The notes: generated by a model not told the origin, from the letters alone. A stretch of DNA of 64,000 nucleotides from Kitasatospora sp. NA04385 (GCF_013364235.1 NZ_CP054919.1:2052059-2116058); one strand, 5' to 3'; counted from the stretch's first letter, positions 17,747-26,416 are shown. Translations and numbers: made by a program.

Positions 17747-17854
17747 CGCGGCGGTCGGGCGGGACGGGGGTCGGCACTGGCTTCCCTCCACGCGTTCGAA
17801 CGGTCAGAATCACTACTGACACGTCGTACAACATGGTCGGGGGACTGCGGGGAC

Positions 17855-19804
17855 ATGTGGGGTCGGGGGACGGTGCTCGGGGGCCGGTACGCCCTCTCCG
17901 AGCGGCTCGGCAGCGGCGCGATGGGCGAGGTCTGGCGGGCCGAGGACCAGGTGCTGGGCCGTCAGGTCGCGGTGAAGATCGTGCTTCCGGCGCTGATGGA
18001 GGACGAGGTCTTCGCCGCCCGGTTCCGCCGCGAGGCGACGGTGCTGGCCGCGATGAACCACCGCGGCGTGGTGCACATCCACGACTACGGCGAGGACGGC
18101 ACCGAGCCGGACGCCAGGACCGCGTACATCGTGATGGAGCTGCTGGCGGGCAAGCCGCTGGACCGGGTCCGCGAGCGCAGGACGTTCCCGCCCGACCGGG
18201 CGCTGGACGTCGCCGCCCAGGTGCTGGACGCGCTGCACGCCGCGCACCGGCAGGGCATCGTGCACCGGGACATCAAGCCGTCCAACCTGATGGTCGACCA
18301 GGACGGGCGGGTCACCGTCACCGACTTCGGCATCGCCCGCACCCTGGCCGACACCCGGATCACCACCGCCCACGCGGTGATCGGCACCGCCCTGTACATG
18401 GCCCCGGAACGCGCCGAGGGCAAGGACGCCTCGGCCGTGTCCGACCTCTACTCGGTCGGCGTGGTGCTGTACGAACTGCTGGCCGGCGCGGTGCCGTTCA
18501 CCGGCGAGACGCCGCTCGAAGTGGTGCTCAAGCACGTCCGCGAGCCGGTGCCCGACCTCCCGGAGGACGTACCCGCGCCGGTGCGGGCGGTGGTCGCCAA
18601 GGCGCTCGCCAAGCAGCCGGAGGACCGCTACCCGGACGCGGCGGCGATGGCCGTCGCCGCCCGGCAGGCAATGTCCACCCCGACCGGCCTCGGCGCGGTG
18701 CTCTCCCTGCCCGAGCCCGTCGAGGCGCCCCCGCTCGTCCCGGCCCCGCTCGTCGCGGCCCCGGTCGCCGCAGCACCGGTCGCCGCGGTCCCGGCCACCG
18801 AGCCCGCCCCGACTGCCGAGAAGCGCTCCGGGCGCCGCCGACTGGCCACCCTGATCCTGCCGGTGGTGCTGGTCACCGGCAGCGGGGTGACCGCCCAGCA
18901 ACTCGACCTGCTGCCCTGGCAGCGGGACCGGAACGCGCACACCACCGCCGACCCGTCCCAGACCCCCGGCAACGGCCCGACCACCGCCACCGGCTCCGAC
19001 GCCTCCCCGTCCCCCGCCGCCTCCGGCACCGAGCAGTCCTCCCCCACCCCGCCGCCGTCCTCCGCCCCCGCCACCGACCCGGCCGGCAACCCCGTCCCGC
19101 CGGGCACCGACCCGAACCAGGGCGGCGGCACCGGCGCCGGTACAGGCACCGGTGCGAGCGCGGGCAGCGGCGGCACCGGCAGCGGGAGCAGCGGCGGCGG
19201 CAGCAATCCGGGTACCTCCAGCGGCACATCCAACGGCACATCCAACGGTGGCGGTGGCGGTGGCGGCAGCACGGGCGGCGGCAGCTCGACCACCTCGGGG
19301 GGCGGCACCGGCAGCACGGTCGGCGGCAGCACCCCGAACCCGCCCAAGCAGACCCCCACCGCCCCCACCACCCCGGCCGGCCCGGCCTCGGGCTGCGGCG
19401 GCGGCAACTGGGGCCGGCTGGTCAACACCGGCAGCGGCCGGGCCGTCGGCCTCGGCTCCAACGCCGTCAGCGCGGGCGTCCCCGTGGTCTCCGGCGGCTA
19501 CACCTCCTACGGCTGGGTCAGGTCCGCCGCCAGCGGCGCGACCACCTTCACCGCGTGCAAGGGGGACAGCGGCATCAGCCTGGGCGCCCGGTACGCGGGC
19601 AGCCCCAACATCGCCGAACTCGCCGGAGCCAGCTCCTACGGCGACATGACCAGCTGGTCCCCCGCCGACGCCGGTTCCGGCAACTTCCAGCTCAAGTTCG
19701 GCTACGGTCCGCAGGGCTGTCTGACCGACAACGGCAGCGGCAAAACACTCACCGTCACCACCTGCAACCCGGGCGACGGGTCCCAGCTGTTCCGGTTCTC
19801 CTGA
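17855..19804 (+). CDS. Receptor-type Ser/Thr protein kinase with a secreted C-terminal domain
   Basis: A 649-residue PknB-class kinase. Domain order: cytoplasmic kinase about 11-270 (Gly loop LGSGAMGEV, Lys41, HRDIKPSN with Asp139, DFG at 157-159, APE in MAPERAEG), Pro/Ala linker, one membrane helix at about 330-350 (TLILPVVLVTGSGV), a long Gly/Ser/Thr/Pro-rich stalk (about 365-510), then a globular 135-residue domain with two Cys pairs ending QGCLTDNGSGKTLTV and SQLFRF. The last domain resembles a degenerate ricin-type beta-trefoil or another carbohydrate-binding fold. It lacks PASTA repeats. The ligand is unknown. Confidence 0.93.
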   Translation: MWGRGTVLGGRYALSERLGSGAMGEVWRAEDQVLGRQVAVKIVLPALMEDEVFAARFRREATVLAAMNHRGVVHIHDYGEDGTEPDARTAYIVMELLAGKPLDRVRERRTFPPDRALDVAAQVLDALHAAHRQGIVHRDIKPSNLMVDQDGRVTVTDFGIARTLADTRITTAHAVIGTALYMAPERAEGKDASAVSDLYSVGVVLYELLAGAVPFTGETPLEVVLKHVREPVPDLPEDVPAPVRAVVAKALAKQPEDRYPDAAAMAVAARQAMSTPTGLGAVLSLPEPVEAPPLVPAPLVAAPVAAAPVAAVPATEPAPTAEKRSGRRRLATLILPVVLVTGSGVTAQQLDLLPWQRDRNAHTTADPSQTPGNGPTTATGSDASPSPAASGTEQSSPTPPPSSAPATDPAGNPVPPGTDPNQGGGTGAGTGTGASAGSGGTGSGSSGGGSNPGTSSGTSNGTSNGGGGGGGSTGGGSSTTSGGGTGSTVGGSTPNPPKQTPTAPTTPAGPASGCGGGNWGRLVNTGSGRAVGLGSNAVSAGVPVVSGGYTSYGWVRSAASGATTFTACKGDSGISLGARYAGSPNIAELAGASSYGDMTSWSPADAGSGNFQLKFGYGPQGCLTDNGSGKTLTVTTCNPGDGSQLFRFS

Positions 19805-19930
19805 CCCACCGCCCCCACAGCCCGCCACAACCACAGCCCGCAGCCCACCCACCAGCCCGCCCACGGGTTCCGGGTCCCGATTCCCCGCTCCCGTGGGGAA
19901 GTTGTCCCACATCCGGGGCAGAATGCGGGC

Positions 19931-20485
19931 ATGGCCGAACAGTACTTCTCCGCTTTCGCGGTGGACGCCGCCGCACTGCTGCGCCTGCCCGGCTCGGGCG
20001 ACCGCACGCTCCCCGGCGTGGCCCCCTCCGCCGCGCTCGCCGAGCTGCTCTCCGGCCGACTGCGCCCCGACGCGGACTCCCGCTACACCGCCCTGCTCCC
20101 CACCCTCGCCGGCGCCCTCGGCACCCCCCTGGGCGCGGTCTCCGTCCCCGGCCGCCACTGGGACGAACTGACGGAGGTCTTCACCGCCCTGGAGCTCCCC
20201 GCCCTCACCGCCCTGTGGTCCCGCCCCTGGCCCTTCCCGGCCGACGCCACCTACGACTGGCCCTGGCCGTACCCGACCCTCGCCGCCCGCACCGACACCG
20301 CCGACCTGCTGGTCGAACTGGCCGCCCTGGCCTCGGAGTCCATCCACGAGCAGGACGTCGAGGCGCTGGACGAGGACGACCTGGAGGAGGCGTCCTGGTT
20401 CCTCACCGAGCACCTGCCGATCTGGACGTCCCGGGCCCACGCCCTCGACCTCGACCTGCTCCTGGTCCGTGACGGCGCTCGGTGA
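19931..20485 (+). CDS. Hypothetical cytoplasmic protein
   Basis: A 184-residue acidic protein with no signal peptide or membrane helix and no family I recognise. The central part is Trp/Pro-rich (WSRPWPFPADATYDWPWPYP) and is followed by an acidic helix (SIHEQDVEALDEDDLEEASW). A CAGAAT six bases before the ATG may be the -10 of a leaderless promoter. The last codons run straight into the 14-bp tandem array downstream. It may be a streptomycete-specific protein; no function can be assigned. Confidence 0.6.
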   Translation: MAEQYFSAFAVDAAALLRLPGSGDRTLPGVAPSAALAELLSGRLRPDADSRYTALLPTLAGALGTPLGAVSVPGRHWDELTEVFTALELPALTALWSRPWPFPADATYDWPWPYPTLAARTDTADLLVELAALASESIHEQDVEALDEDDLEEASWFLTEHLPIWTSRAHALDLDLLLVRDGAR

Positions 20486-20491
20486 CCCGCC

Positions 20492-20715
20492 ACCGATGAC
20501 GCGTCATCAATGTCGCAGCACCAATGACGCGGCACCGACGTCGTGACACCGATGACACCACACCGGTGTCACGACACGAATGACGCAACATCGATGTCAC
20601 GCCATAGGTGCCGCAACACGGGTGTCGCGACACAGATGCCGGAACACGGATGACCCATCACCAATGACACCGCACCGATGTCGCAGCACACATGACGCGA
20701 CACCAACGACGCGAC
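20492..20715. repeat. Sixteen-unit 14-bp degenerate tandem array
   Basis: Sixteen consecutive 14-bp units with no gain or loss of register; consensus ACCGATGACGCGAC. Positions 1 (A), 7 (G), 9 (C) and 14 (C) are the same in every unit. In the first eight units position 8 alternates A and T, hinting at an older 28-bp unit. The period is not a multiple of three, so the array is not coding. It fills most of the 274-base gap between two convergent genes. A weaker match to the unit reaches back over the end of the upstream gene. Confidence 0.9.
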
Positions 20716-20759
20716 ACCGACCCCCGGCCCCCGGCCCCCGGCCGCCAGCCCACCCCGCC

Positions 20760-21758
20760 TCAGGACACCACGTCCTTCCCCGCGAACCCACGGAACGCCA
20801 GCGCCAGCAGCACCACCGCGTACGACAGCGACAGCACCACGCCCTGCACCATGCCGCCCCACTCCAGCTGCGGTTGGAGCGCGTCCGCCCAGGCGTACTG
20901 CCAGTGCGCGGGCAGCCACTCGCGCAGCGAGCCCAGCGCGGTGACGGCGTCCAGCACGCCCGTGATGATGGAGGCGAAGACCGCGCCGCCGACCGCGCCG
21001 AGCGGGGCGTCGGTGGCCGTGGAGAGCCAGAACGCCAGCGCGCCGATCACGACCTCGGCGAGGAACACGTACAGCACGGCGATCGCCAGTCGGGGCAGCG
21101 CCTCGGCGGCGGTCAGGCTCGCCCCGGTGGGGAGCTTCAGGTCGCCCCAGCCGTACGCGGCGGTGCCGACCACCAGCCCCACCGCGGGCAGCAGGACCAC
21201 CGCTGCGGCCGAGAACACCATCGCCACGGTGAACTTGCGCACCAGCAGCCGGGCCCTGGGCACCGGCGCCGCCAGCAGGTAGCGCAGCGAGGACCAGCTC
21301 GCCTCGGAGGCCACCGTGTCGCCGCAGAACAGCGCGACCGGGATGACCAGCAGGAAGCCGGTGCCCACGAACAGCATGGTGGTGGCGAAGTTGACCCCGG
21401 AAGCGGTGGCCAGCTCGATGAACGTGGTGCGGTTCTCCCGCCCGGGCGTGCCGCCGAGCTGGAACGCCGCCAGCAGGACGAACGGCAGCGCGGCCAGCAC
21501 CCCGCCGACCACCAGGGTGCGGCGGCGGCGCAGCTGGCGCATCGCCTCGACCCGCAGCGGCAGCGTCCGGCCGGGCCGGTAGCCGGGCGCGGCGGTGTCC
21601 CCCGCGGTGCCGCCCGCAGGACCGGTCACCGTCCCCGTGCCACTCACGCCACCACTCGCACCACTCGTACCCCCGGGGCCGCTCATGCCGCTCGCACCGC
21701 TCGTACCACCGGAGCCGCTCATGCCGCTCGGGCCACTCGTACCGCTCGGGCCGCTCAT
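20760..21758 (-). CDS. ABC transporter permease (ABC-2 type) with a repetitive N-terminal tail
   Basis: A 332-residue membrane protein with about six helices, among them LVVGGVLAALPFVLLAAF, FVGTGFLLVIPVALFCGD, MVFSAAAVVLLPAVGLVVG and VLSLSYAVVLLALAF. LFCGDTVASEASWSSLRYLL is the conserved cytoplasmic loop of ABC-2 permeases. Residues 1-36 are six 6-residue units of the type (M/T)SGxxG. The ATG overlaps the stop of the ATPase-fusion gene by four bases (ATGA), so the two form one transporter. If translation instead begins at MRQLRRRRTL, the repeat tail would be lost; the overlap favours the longer form. Confidence 0.85.
   Translation of the reverse strand: MSGPSGTSGPSGMSGSGGTSGASGMSGPGGTSGASGGVSGTGTVTGPAGGTAGDTAAPGYRPGRTLPLRVEAMRQLRRRRTLVVGGVLAALPFVLLAAFQLGGTPGRENRTTFIELATASGVNFATTMLFVGTGFLLVIPVALFCGDTVASEASWSSLRYLLAAPVPRARLLVRKFTVAMVFSAAAVVLLPAVGLVVGTAAYGWGDLKLPTGASLTAAEALPRLAIAVLYVFLAEVVIGALAFWLSTATDAPLGAVGGAVFASIITGVLDAVTALGSLREWLPAHWQYAWADALQPQLEWGGMVQGVVLSLSYAVVLLALAFRGFAGKDVVS
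21651..21758 (-). repeat. In-frame 18-bp tandem repeat at the permease N-terminus
   Basis: Six 18-bp units encode alternating MSGxxG and TSGxxG hexapeptides. Three of them begin with ATG, giving several possible starts. Confidence 0.75.
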
Positions 21759-24571
21759 GCCGCCGCTCCTCGGATCAGGGACAGGAAGGCGTCCTCCAGT
21801 CGGCGCTGCGGGCCGATGCCGGTCACCGGCACGCCCAGGCGCACCAGTTCGGCGGTCAGCCGGCTCGCGGGCAGGCCGTCCAGGCGCACCAGCAGCCCGG
21901 CGTCCACGGCCTCGGCGGAGGCGATGCCGGCGAGTTCGGCCAGCTTCCCGGCAACCGCGTCGGCGCCCTCGAAGCCGTCCTCGACGGACACCAGCAGCTG
22001 TTCGCCCGCGCCGGTGATCTCCGCGGTCGGCCCGGCGACCACCAGCTGCCCGCGTTCCATCACCACCAGGTGGGTGCAGGACTGCTCGACCTCGGCGAGC
22101 AGGTGGCTGGAGACGATGACGGTGCGCCCGGCGGCGGCGTACCGGACCATCACCTCCCGCATCTCGCGGATCTGCGGCGGGTCGAGCCCGTTGGTGGGCT
22201 CGTCCAGGATCAGCAGGTCGGGCAGGCCCAGCATGGCCTGGGCGATGGCCAGGCGCTGCCGCATGCCCTGCGAGTAGGTGCGCACCGCGCGTTCCAGGGC
22301 CTCGCCGAGGCCGGCGATCTCCAGCGCCTCGGCGAAGTGCGCGTCCTCGACGGGGCGGCCGGTGGCCGACCAGTACGACTCCAGGTTGGCCCGGCCGGAC
22401 AGGTGCGGCAGGAAGCCCGCGCCCTCGACGAACGCGCCGACCCGGGAGAGCACCGGCGCGCCCGGCCGGATCGCCTGGCCGAACACCCGGATCTCGCCCG
22501 CGTCGGGGCGGATCAGGCCCATCAGCATCCGCAGCGTGGTGGTCTTGCCCGCGCCGTTGGGGCCGAGCAGGCCGAGCACCTGCCCGGTCTCCACCCGGAA
22601 GGACAGGTCGCGCACCGCGTACCGGTCGGTCGAGCCCCTGTACTTCTTCGACAGGCCGGTGATCACCAGCGGCACACCGGTGAGCTCCGGGTCCGGCGCG
22701 GGGGCGGTGTCCCGGCGCCGGCGGGCGAACACCAGCAGCGCGGCAACGGCCAGCGCGACCAGCGGCAGGGCCCACGTCCGGTCCGGCACCGGCGCGGACT
22801 CGGTGCGCAGCTCGGTGACGGTGGGCACGCTCAGCGCCCCGGCCGCCGAGACGGTGTACGTGGCGGGCTGGGCGGGCGAGGCGTACGCCAGGTCGGTGGC
22901 GGCCAGCACCAGGCGCAGCCGGTGCCCGGCCGGGAACTGGTGCTCCACGGCGGGCAGCGTGATCCGCACGGTCCGCCCGCCGGCCGCGTCCGCGCCGGTC
23001 ACCCGCAGCGGTGCGACCAGCTGCTGCGGGAGCGTCTGCTTGCCGTCGGGGGCGACGTCGTACAGCTTCGCGAACAGCACCGCCTCGGGCGCGTCCGCCG
23101 CGATCCGCACCGAGACGGTGGGGGCGCCGGTGAGGTCCAGGGCGCCGTCCAGCGGGGCCGATTCGAAGGAGGCGTACTGGCCGGGGAAGTCGATGGACAG
23201 GCCCGCGCCGACCGAGGACAGCTGGGCGAGCGCACCGATGCCGGGCAGGGTCGAGATGTTCGGCGGCGACCCGCCGGGCGGGTTGGCGACCTGCTGTTCG
23301 CGGCCGCTCAGCGGGACTTCGCGCCGCGCCGTGCCGTCCAGGCCGGGGTAGGCGTCGGCGTCCGCGCCGCGCAGCACCGCCTGGAAGCCGGTGGAGTCGA
23401 CGCCGCCGGTGCGGGTGACCCGGAACGCGGGGCCGGTGTCGGTGCCGTCGCCCTTGAGGTAGTGGTCGAACCAGGCGCTGATCCGGGCATCGGCCCGGGT
23501 GCTGGTCTCCTGGCCGCCGTCGTGCCCGGCGCCGAACCAGTCCACCGCGACGGGTGCGCCGTTCGCGGCCACCGCCCTGGCGATCCGGTCGCCCTGGTCG
23601 AGCGGGAACAGCGAGTCCTGCTGGCCCTGGACGACCAGCGTCGGCACCTTGATCCGGTCGGCCACCGAGGCGGGGCTGGAGTGCTCCAGCAGCTTCACCG
23701 CGTCCGCGTCCGGCCGCCCGGCCGCCGCGACCCGGTCGTACATCGCGCACAGCTCCGCCCGGAACCGCCCGCAGCCCACCGGACCCGGCGCCGGGGCGGC
23801 GGCCGAGCCCCCGCCGGGGCCCGCACCGGAGCCCGAACCCGCCCCCGCACCGCCCCCGGAGCCTTCCCCAGAGCCTTCCCCGGCGGCCTCGCCGAAGGCG
23901 GTGGAGGAGCCGGTGGTGAAGAAGATCCCGGCCCACAGCTTCTTGAACACCCCGTCGGCGGCCGAACCGCCCTGCGCGGCCTGCGGGAAGAGCGCGTCCG
24001 CCAGGTCGAACCAGGTGATCTGCGGGGCGATCGCGTCGATCCGGTGGTCGTACCCGGCGGCCAGCAGCGAGACCGCGCCCCCGTACGAGGCGCCGGTGAC
24101 GCCCACCCTGGGGTCGCCGGGGCCGTCCAGCCGCACCTCGGGGCGCTGCGCCAGCCAGTCCACCAGCCGCGAGACGTCCGCGACCTCGCGCTCGGGCTGG
24201 TTCAGCCCGATCTGCCCGGTGGACTTCCCGAAGCCGCGCGCCGACCAGGTCAGCACCGCGTACCCCTGGCGGGCCAACTCCTCGGCGCGCGGGCGCAGTT
24301 CGTCCTTCGACCCGCCGAAGCCGTGCGCCAGCAGCACCGCCGGGCGCGGCCCGGAGCCGCCGGCGGTGAAGAACGAGGTGTCGATCCGGACGCTCTCGGC
24401 GCTGCCCGCGACCTCGGGCATCTCCAGGAAGCGGTCCTCCCGGTGCACCCGCTCCGGCTGCCCGGCCAACGCGACCGCCCCGCCGCCGACCAGCAGCGCG
24501 GTCGCCACGCCACCGGCCAGCACCGCCCTGCGCCTGGTCCACCAGCCGCGCCACGCCCCACCGAAGCCCAT
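21755..24571 (-). CDS. Fusion of an extracellular S15-type hydrolase and an ABC transporter ATPase
   Basis: A 938-residue protein. Residues about 13-37 are a membrane anchor or signal. About 55-410 is an alpha/beta hydrolase of the X-Pro dipeptidyl-peptidase/CocE type (nucleophile Ser162 in GASYGGA, acid in VVQGQQDSLF, His in FGAGHDGG). About 430-590 is a PepX-C-like jelly roll. A second helix (WALPLVALAVAALLVFARRRR) leads to an ABC ATPase (Walker A LLGPNGAGKTTT, signature SQGMRQRL, Walker B LLILDEPTNGLDP). The two helices place the hydrolase outside and the ATPase inside. It is coupled to the permease downstream. The substrate is unknown. Confidence 0.92.
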   Translation of the reverse strand: MGFGGAWRGWWTRRRAVLAGGVATALLVGGGAVALAGQPERVHREDRFLEMPEVAGSAESVRIDTSFFTAGGSGPRPAVLLAHGFGGSKDELRPRAEELARQGYAVLTWSARGFGKSTGQIGLNQPEREVADVSRLVDWLAQRPEVRLDGPGDPRVGVTGASYGGAVSLLAAGYDHRIDAIAPQITWFDLADALFPQAAQGGSAADGVFKKLWAGIFFTTGSSTAFGEAAGEGSGEGSGGGAGAGSGSGAGPGGGSAAAPAPGPVGCGRFRAELCAMYDRVAAAGRPDADAVKLLEHSSPASVADRIKVPTLVVQGQQDSLFPLDQGDRIARAVAANGAPVAVDWFGAGHDGGQETSTRADARISAWFDHYLKGDGTDTGPAFRVTRTGGVDSTGFQAVLRGADADAYPGLDGTARREVPLSGREQQVANPPGGSPPNISTLPGIGALAQLSSVGAGLSIDFPGQYASFESAPLDGALDLTGAPTVSVRIAADAPEAVLFAKLYDVAPDGKQTLPQQLVAPLRVTGADAAGGRTVRITLPAVEHQFPAGHRLRLVLAATDLAYASPAQPATYTVSAAGALSVPTVTELRTESAPVPDRTWALPLVALAVAALLVFARRRRDTAPAPDPELTGVPLVITGLSKKYRGSTDRYAVRDLSFRVETGQVLGLLGPNGAGKTTTLRMLMGLIRPDAGEIRVFGQAIRPGAPVLSRVGAFVEGAGFLPHLSGRANLESYWSATGRPVEDAHFAEALEIAGLGEALERAVRTYSQGMRQRLAIAQAMLGLPDLLILDEPTNGLDPPQIREMREVMVRYAAAGRTVIVSSHLLAEVEQSCTHLVVMERGQLVVAGPTAEITGAGEQLLVSVEDGFEGADAVAGKLAELAGIASAEAVDAGLLVRLDGLPASRLTAELVRLGVPVTGIGPQRRLEDAFLSLIRGAAA

Positions 24572-24657
24572 GGCAGGTGATCCTAACCGGGCGGCCGGTA
24601 AGGAAGTCATCAGGCCACCGCCGACGTCCACCGCACCCGCCCGCCGAGCACTCCCCG

Positions 24658-24711
24658 CTCCCGACGTTCCCGATATTCCCGGCGTTCCCGATGTTCCCGA
24701 TGTTCCCGACG
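24658..24711. repeat. Six-unit 9-bp tandem repeat in a divergent promoter gap
   Basis: Six units close to TTCCCGATG, two of them identical, lie between the divergent hydrolase-ABC and MscS genes. Confidence 0.8.
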
Positions 24712-24797
24712 ACCAACTCCCCGCCCGGGTTCCCGAACCGCCGTAACCCACCGCGATATGGTGCGAATCCCCCACCGCCGGACGCCCGAGGTGACCC

Positions 24798-25808
24798 GTG
24801 TTCTGGCCGCTCGCCAGCCTGCTCACCGCGCTCTTCGCCACGCTGTTCGCCGGCTGGCTGGTCGACCAGATCCTCCAGCGCCTGGCCGCCCGCCACCCCG
24901 ACGCCCCGGTCTGGGCCCAGCTGCGCCGCTGCCGCGTCCCGCTCCAACTGGTGCTGCTGTCGGCCCTGTTGCTCGCCACCCGGCCGGTGCGCCGGATGTT
25001 CCACACCGACGACGACGCGATCCGCCACGGCGTCCTGCTGGTGCTGATCGGCTCGGTCGGCTGGCTGACCGTCCGGGTGCTGGCCGCCGCGCTGGCGGCG
25101 GTCCTGAGCCGCTACGAGACGGTCACCGAGGACGCCTCCCGCGTCCGGCGGGTGCGCACCCAACTCGACCTGGTCCGCCGGGTCGGCGCCGCCGTCGTCT
25201 GGGTGGTCACCGGCGGCGCGCTGCTGCTCACCTTCGACGCGATGCGCACCGTCGGCACCAGCCTGCTCGCCTCGGCCGGCATCATCGGCATCATCGCGGG
25301 CATCGCCGCCCAGTCCGCCCTGGGCAACTTCTTCGCCGGCCTGCAGATCGCCTTCAGCGACACCGTCCGGATCGGCGACACCGTGGTGCTGGACGGCCAG
25401 CAGGGCACCGTCGAGGAGATCACCCTGTCCTACCTGGTGCTGCGCCTGTGGGACGAGCGCCGGCTGGTCGTGCCGGTCTCCTACTTCGTCTCCAAGCCGT
25501 ACGAGAACTGGACCCGCCGCGACCCCGGCCTGCTCGCCTGGCTGCTGCTGCACCTCGACCACCGCACCCCGGTCGGCGCCCTGCGCGCCGAACTGGAGCG
25601 CTACCTCGCCGGCAGCGAGCTGTGGGACGGCCGGGACTGGTCCCTCGCCGTCTCCGACACCACCCCGTCCACCGTGGTGGTGCGCGCCACGATGACCGCC
25701 CGCGACCCGGACGCCACCGCCGCCCTCAGACTCGCCGTCCGCGAGCACCTGCTGGCGTACCTGCGCGACCACCACCCGGAGTCCCTGCCCCGGGTGCGCA
25801 CCGAGTGA
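24798..25808 (+). CDS. MscS-family mechanosensitive ion channel
   Basis: A 336-residue small-conductance channel. Membrane helices lie at about 5-25, 50-75 and 80-105. The pore helix region (LLASAGIIGIIAGIAAQSAL) is followed by GNFFAGLQIAFSDTVRIGDTV, the family signature entering the beta domain, and by GTVEEITLSYLVLRLWDERRLVVPVSYF. The C-terminal 100 residues form the cytoplasmic cage. Such channels release solutes under hypo-osmotic stress. The GTG start at 24798 gives the expected N-terminal helix. It is divergent from the hydrolase-ABC gene. Confidence 0.93.
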   Translation: MFWPLASLLTALFATLFAGWLVDQILQRLAARHPDAPVWAQLRRCRVPLQLVLLSALLLATRPVRRMFHTDDDAIRHGVLLVLIGSVGWLTVRVLAAALAAVLSRYETVTEDASRVRRVRTQLDLVRRVGAAVVWVVTGGALLLTFDAMRTVGTSLLASAGIIGIIAGIAAQSALGNFFAGLQIAFSDTVRIGDTVVLDGQQGTVEEITLSYLVLRLWDERRLVVPVSYFVSKPYENWTRRDPGLLAWLLLHLDHRTPVGALRAELERYLAGSELWDGRDWSLAVSDTTPSTVVVRATMTARDPDATAALRLAVREHLLAYLRDHHPESLPRVRTE

Positions 25809-25840
25809 ACGGCGGGGCCCCGCCCACCGGTGGTGAACAC

Positions 25841-25944
25841 GACCCCGCCATACACGACCCCGCCGGACGCAAACCGCCGAACACGGCCCCGCCGGACGCA
25901 GCCCAGCCGTACGCAGCCCCGCCGGACGCGAACCGCCGCTACAG
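25841..25944. repeat. Seven-unit 14-15-bp tandem repeat at a convergent junction
   Basis: Units close to GACCCCGCCGGACGC, 15 bp with one of 14 bp, fill the gap between the MscS and GNAT genes. The last unit contains the GNAT stop codon. Confidence 0.75.
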
Positions 25945-26415
25945 CACCCGGGTCATCGTCCGGTGCGGAATCCCGGCGTCGTCGTACACCGGCCCCTCGG
26001 CCACGTACCCGAGCCGCTCGTAGAACCCGAGCGCCTGCACCTGCGCGTGCAGCTCCACCTCGCGCGCCCCGTGCTCGCGGCCCAACTCCTCGATCGCACG
26101 CACCAGTTGCGCACCGAGCCCGGTCCCGCGGGCGGCGGCGACCACGGCGAGGCGGCCGAGCAGCACCCGGCCCTCGATGCCGCCGGTCATCTCCAGCGCC
26201 TCGGCGCCGTGGATCAGCCGGGCGGTGCCGAGCGCCGCCCCGTCCGGCCCGACGGCCAGCAGGTGCGCGGAGGTCGCGTCGTACTCGTCGTACTCCAGCT
26301 CCGGCGGGACGTTCTGCTCGACCACGAACACCTCGTGCCGCACGCCGCGCGCCAGCGCCGCGTCCGCGTCCCCGTCGACCACCCGGATCGCGGGGCCCGT
26401 CAGCGGGGCGCCCAT
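25939..26415 (-). CDS. GNAT-family N-acetyltransferase (ElaA-like)
   Basis: A 158-residue acetyl-CoA-dependent acyltransferase. RHEVFVVEQNVPPELEYDEYDATSAHLL matches the N-terminal part of ElaA-type GNATs. LGRLAVVAAARGTGLGAQLVR is the pyrophosphate-binding loop and helix. VELHAQVQALGFYERLGYV is the C-terminal motif B. The substrate amine is unknown. It lies one base from the end of the pseudouridine synthase gene on the same strand and is probably co-transcribed with it. Confidence 0.9.
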   Translation of the reverse strand: MGAPLTGPAIRVVDGDADAALARGVRHEVFVVEQNVPPELEYDEYDATSAHLLAVGPDGAALGTARLIHGAEALEMTGGIEGRVLLGRLAVVAAARGTGLGAQLVRAIEELGREHGAREVELHAQVQALGFYERLGYVAEGPVYDDAGIPHRTMTRVL

Positions 26416-26416
26416 C

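Noticed and set aside
17813..20440. Long antisense frame opposite the receptor kinase gene
   Set aside because: It is rich in Gly, Arg, Val and His with no family motif, and mirrors a real gene; typical of shadows in very GC-rich DNA.
20492..20715. CRISPR array
   Set aside because: Units are 14 bp and directly adjacent with no spacers, and no cas genes are present.
22070..24580. Long plus-strand frame opposite the hydrolase-ABC fusion
   Set aside because: The opposite strand has complete catalytic and Walker motifs, while this frame shows only low-complexity composition.
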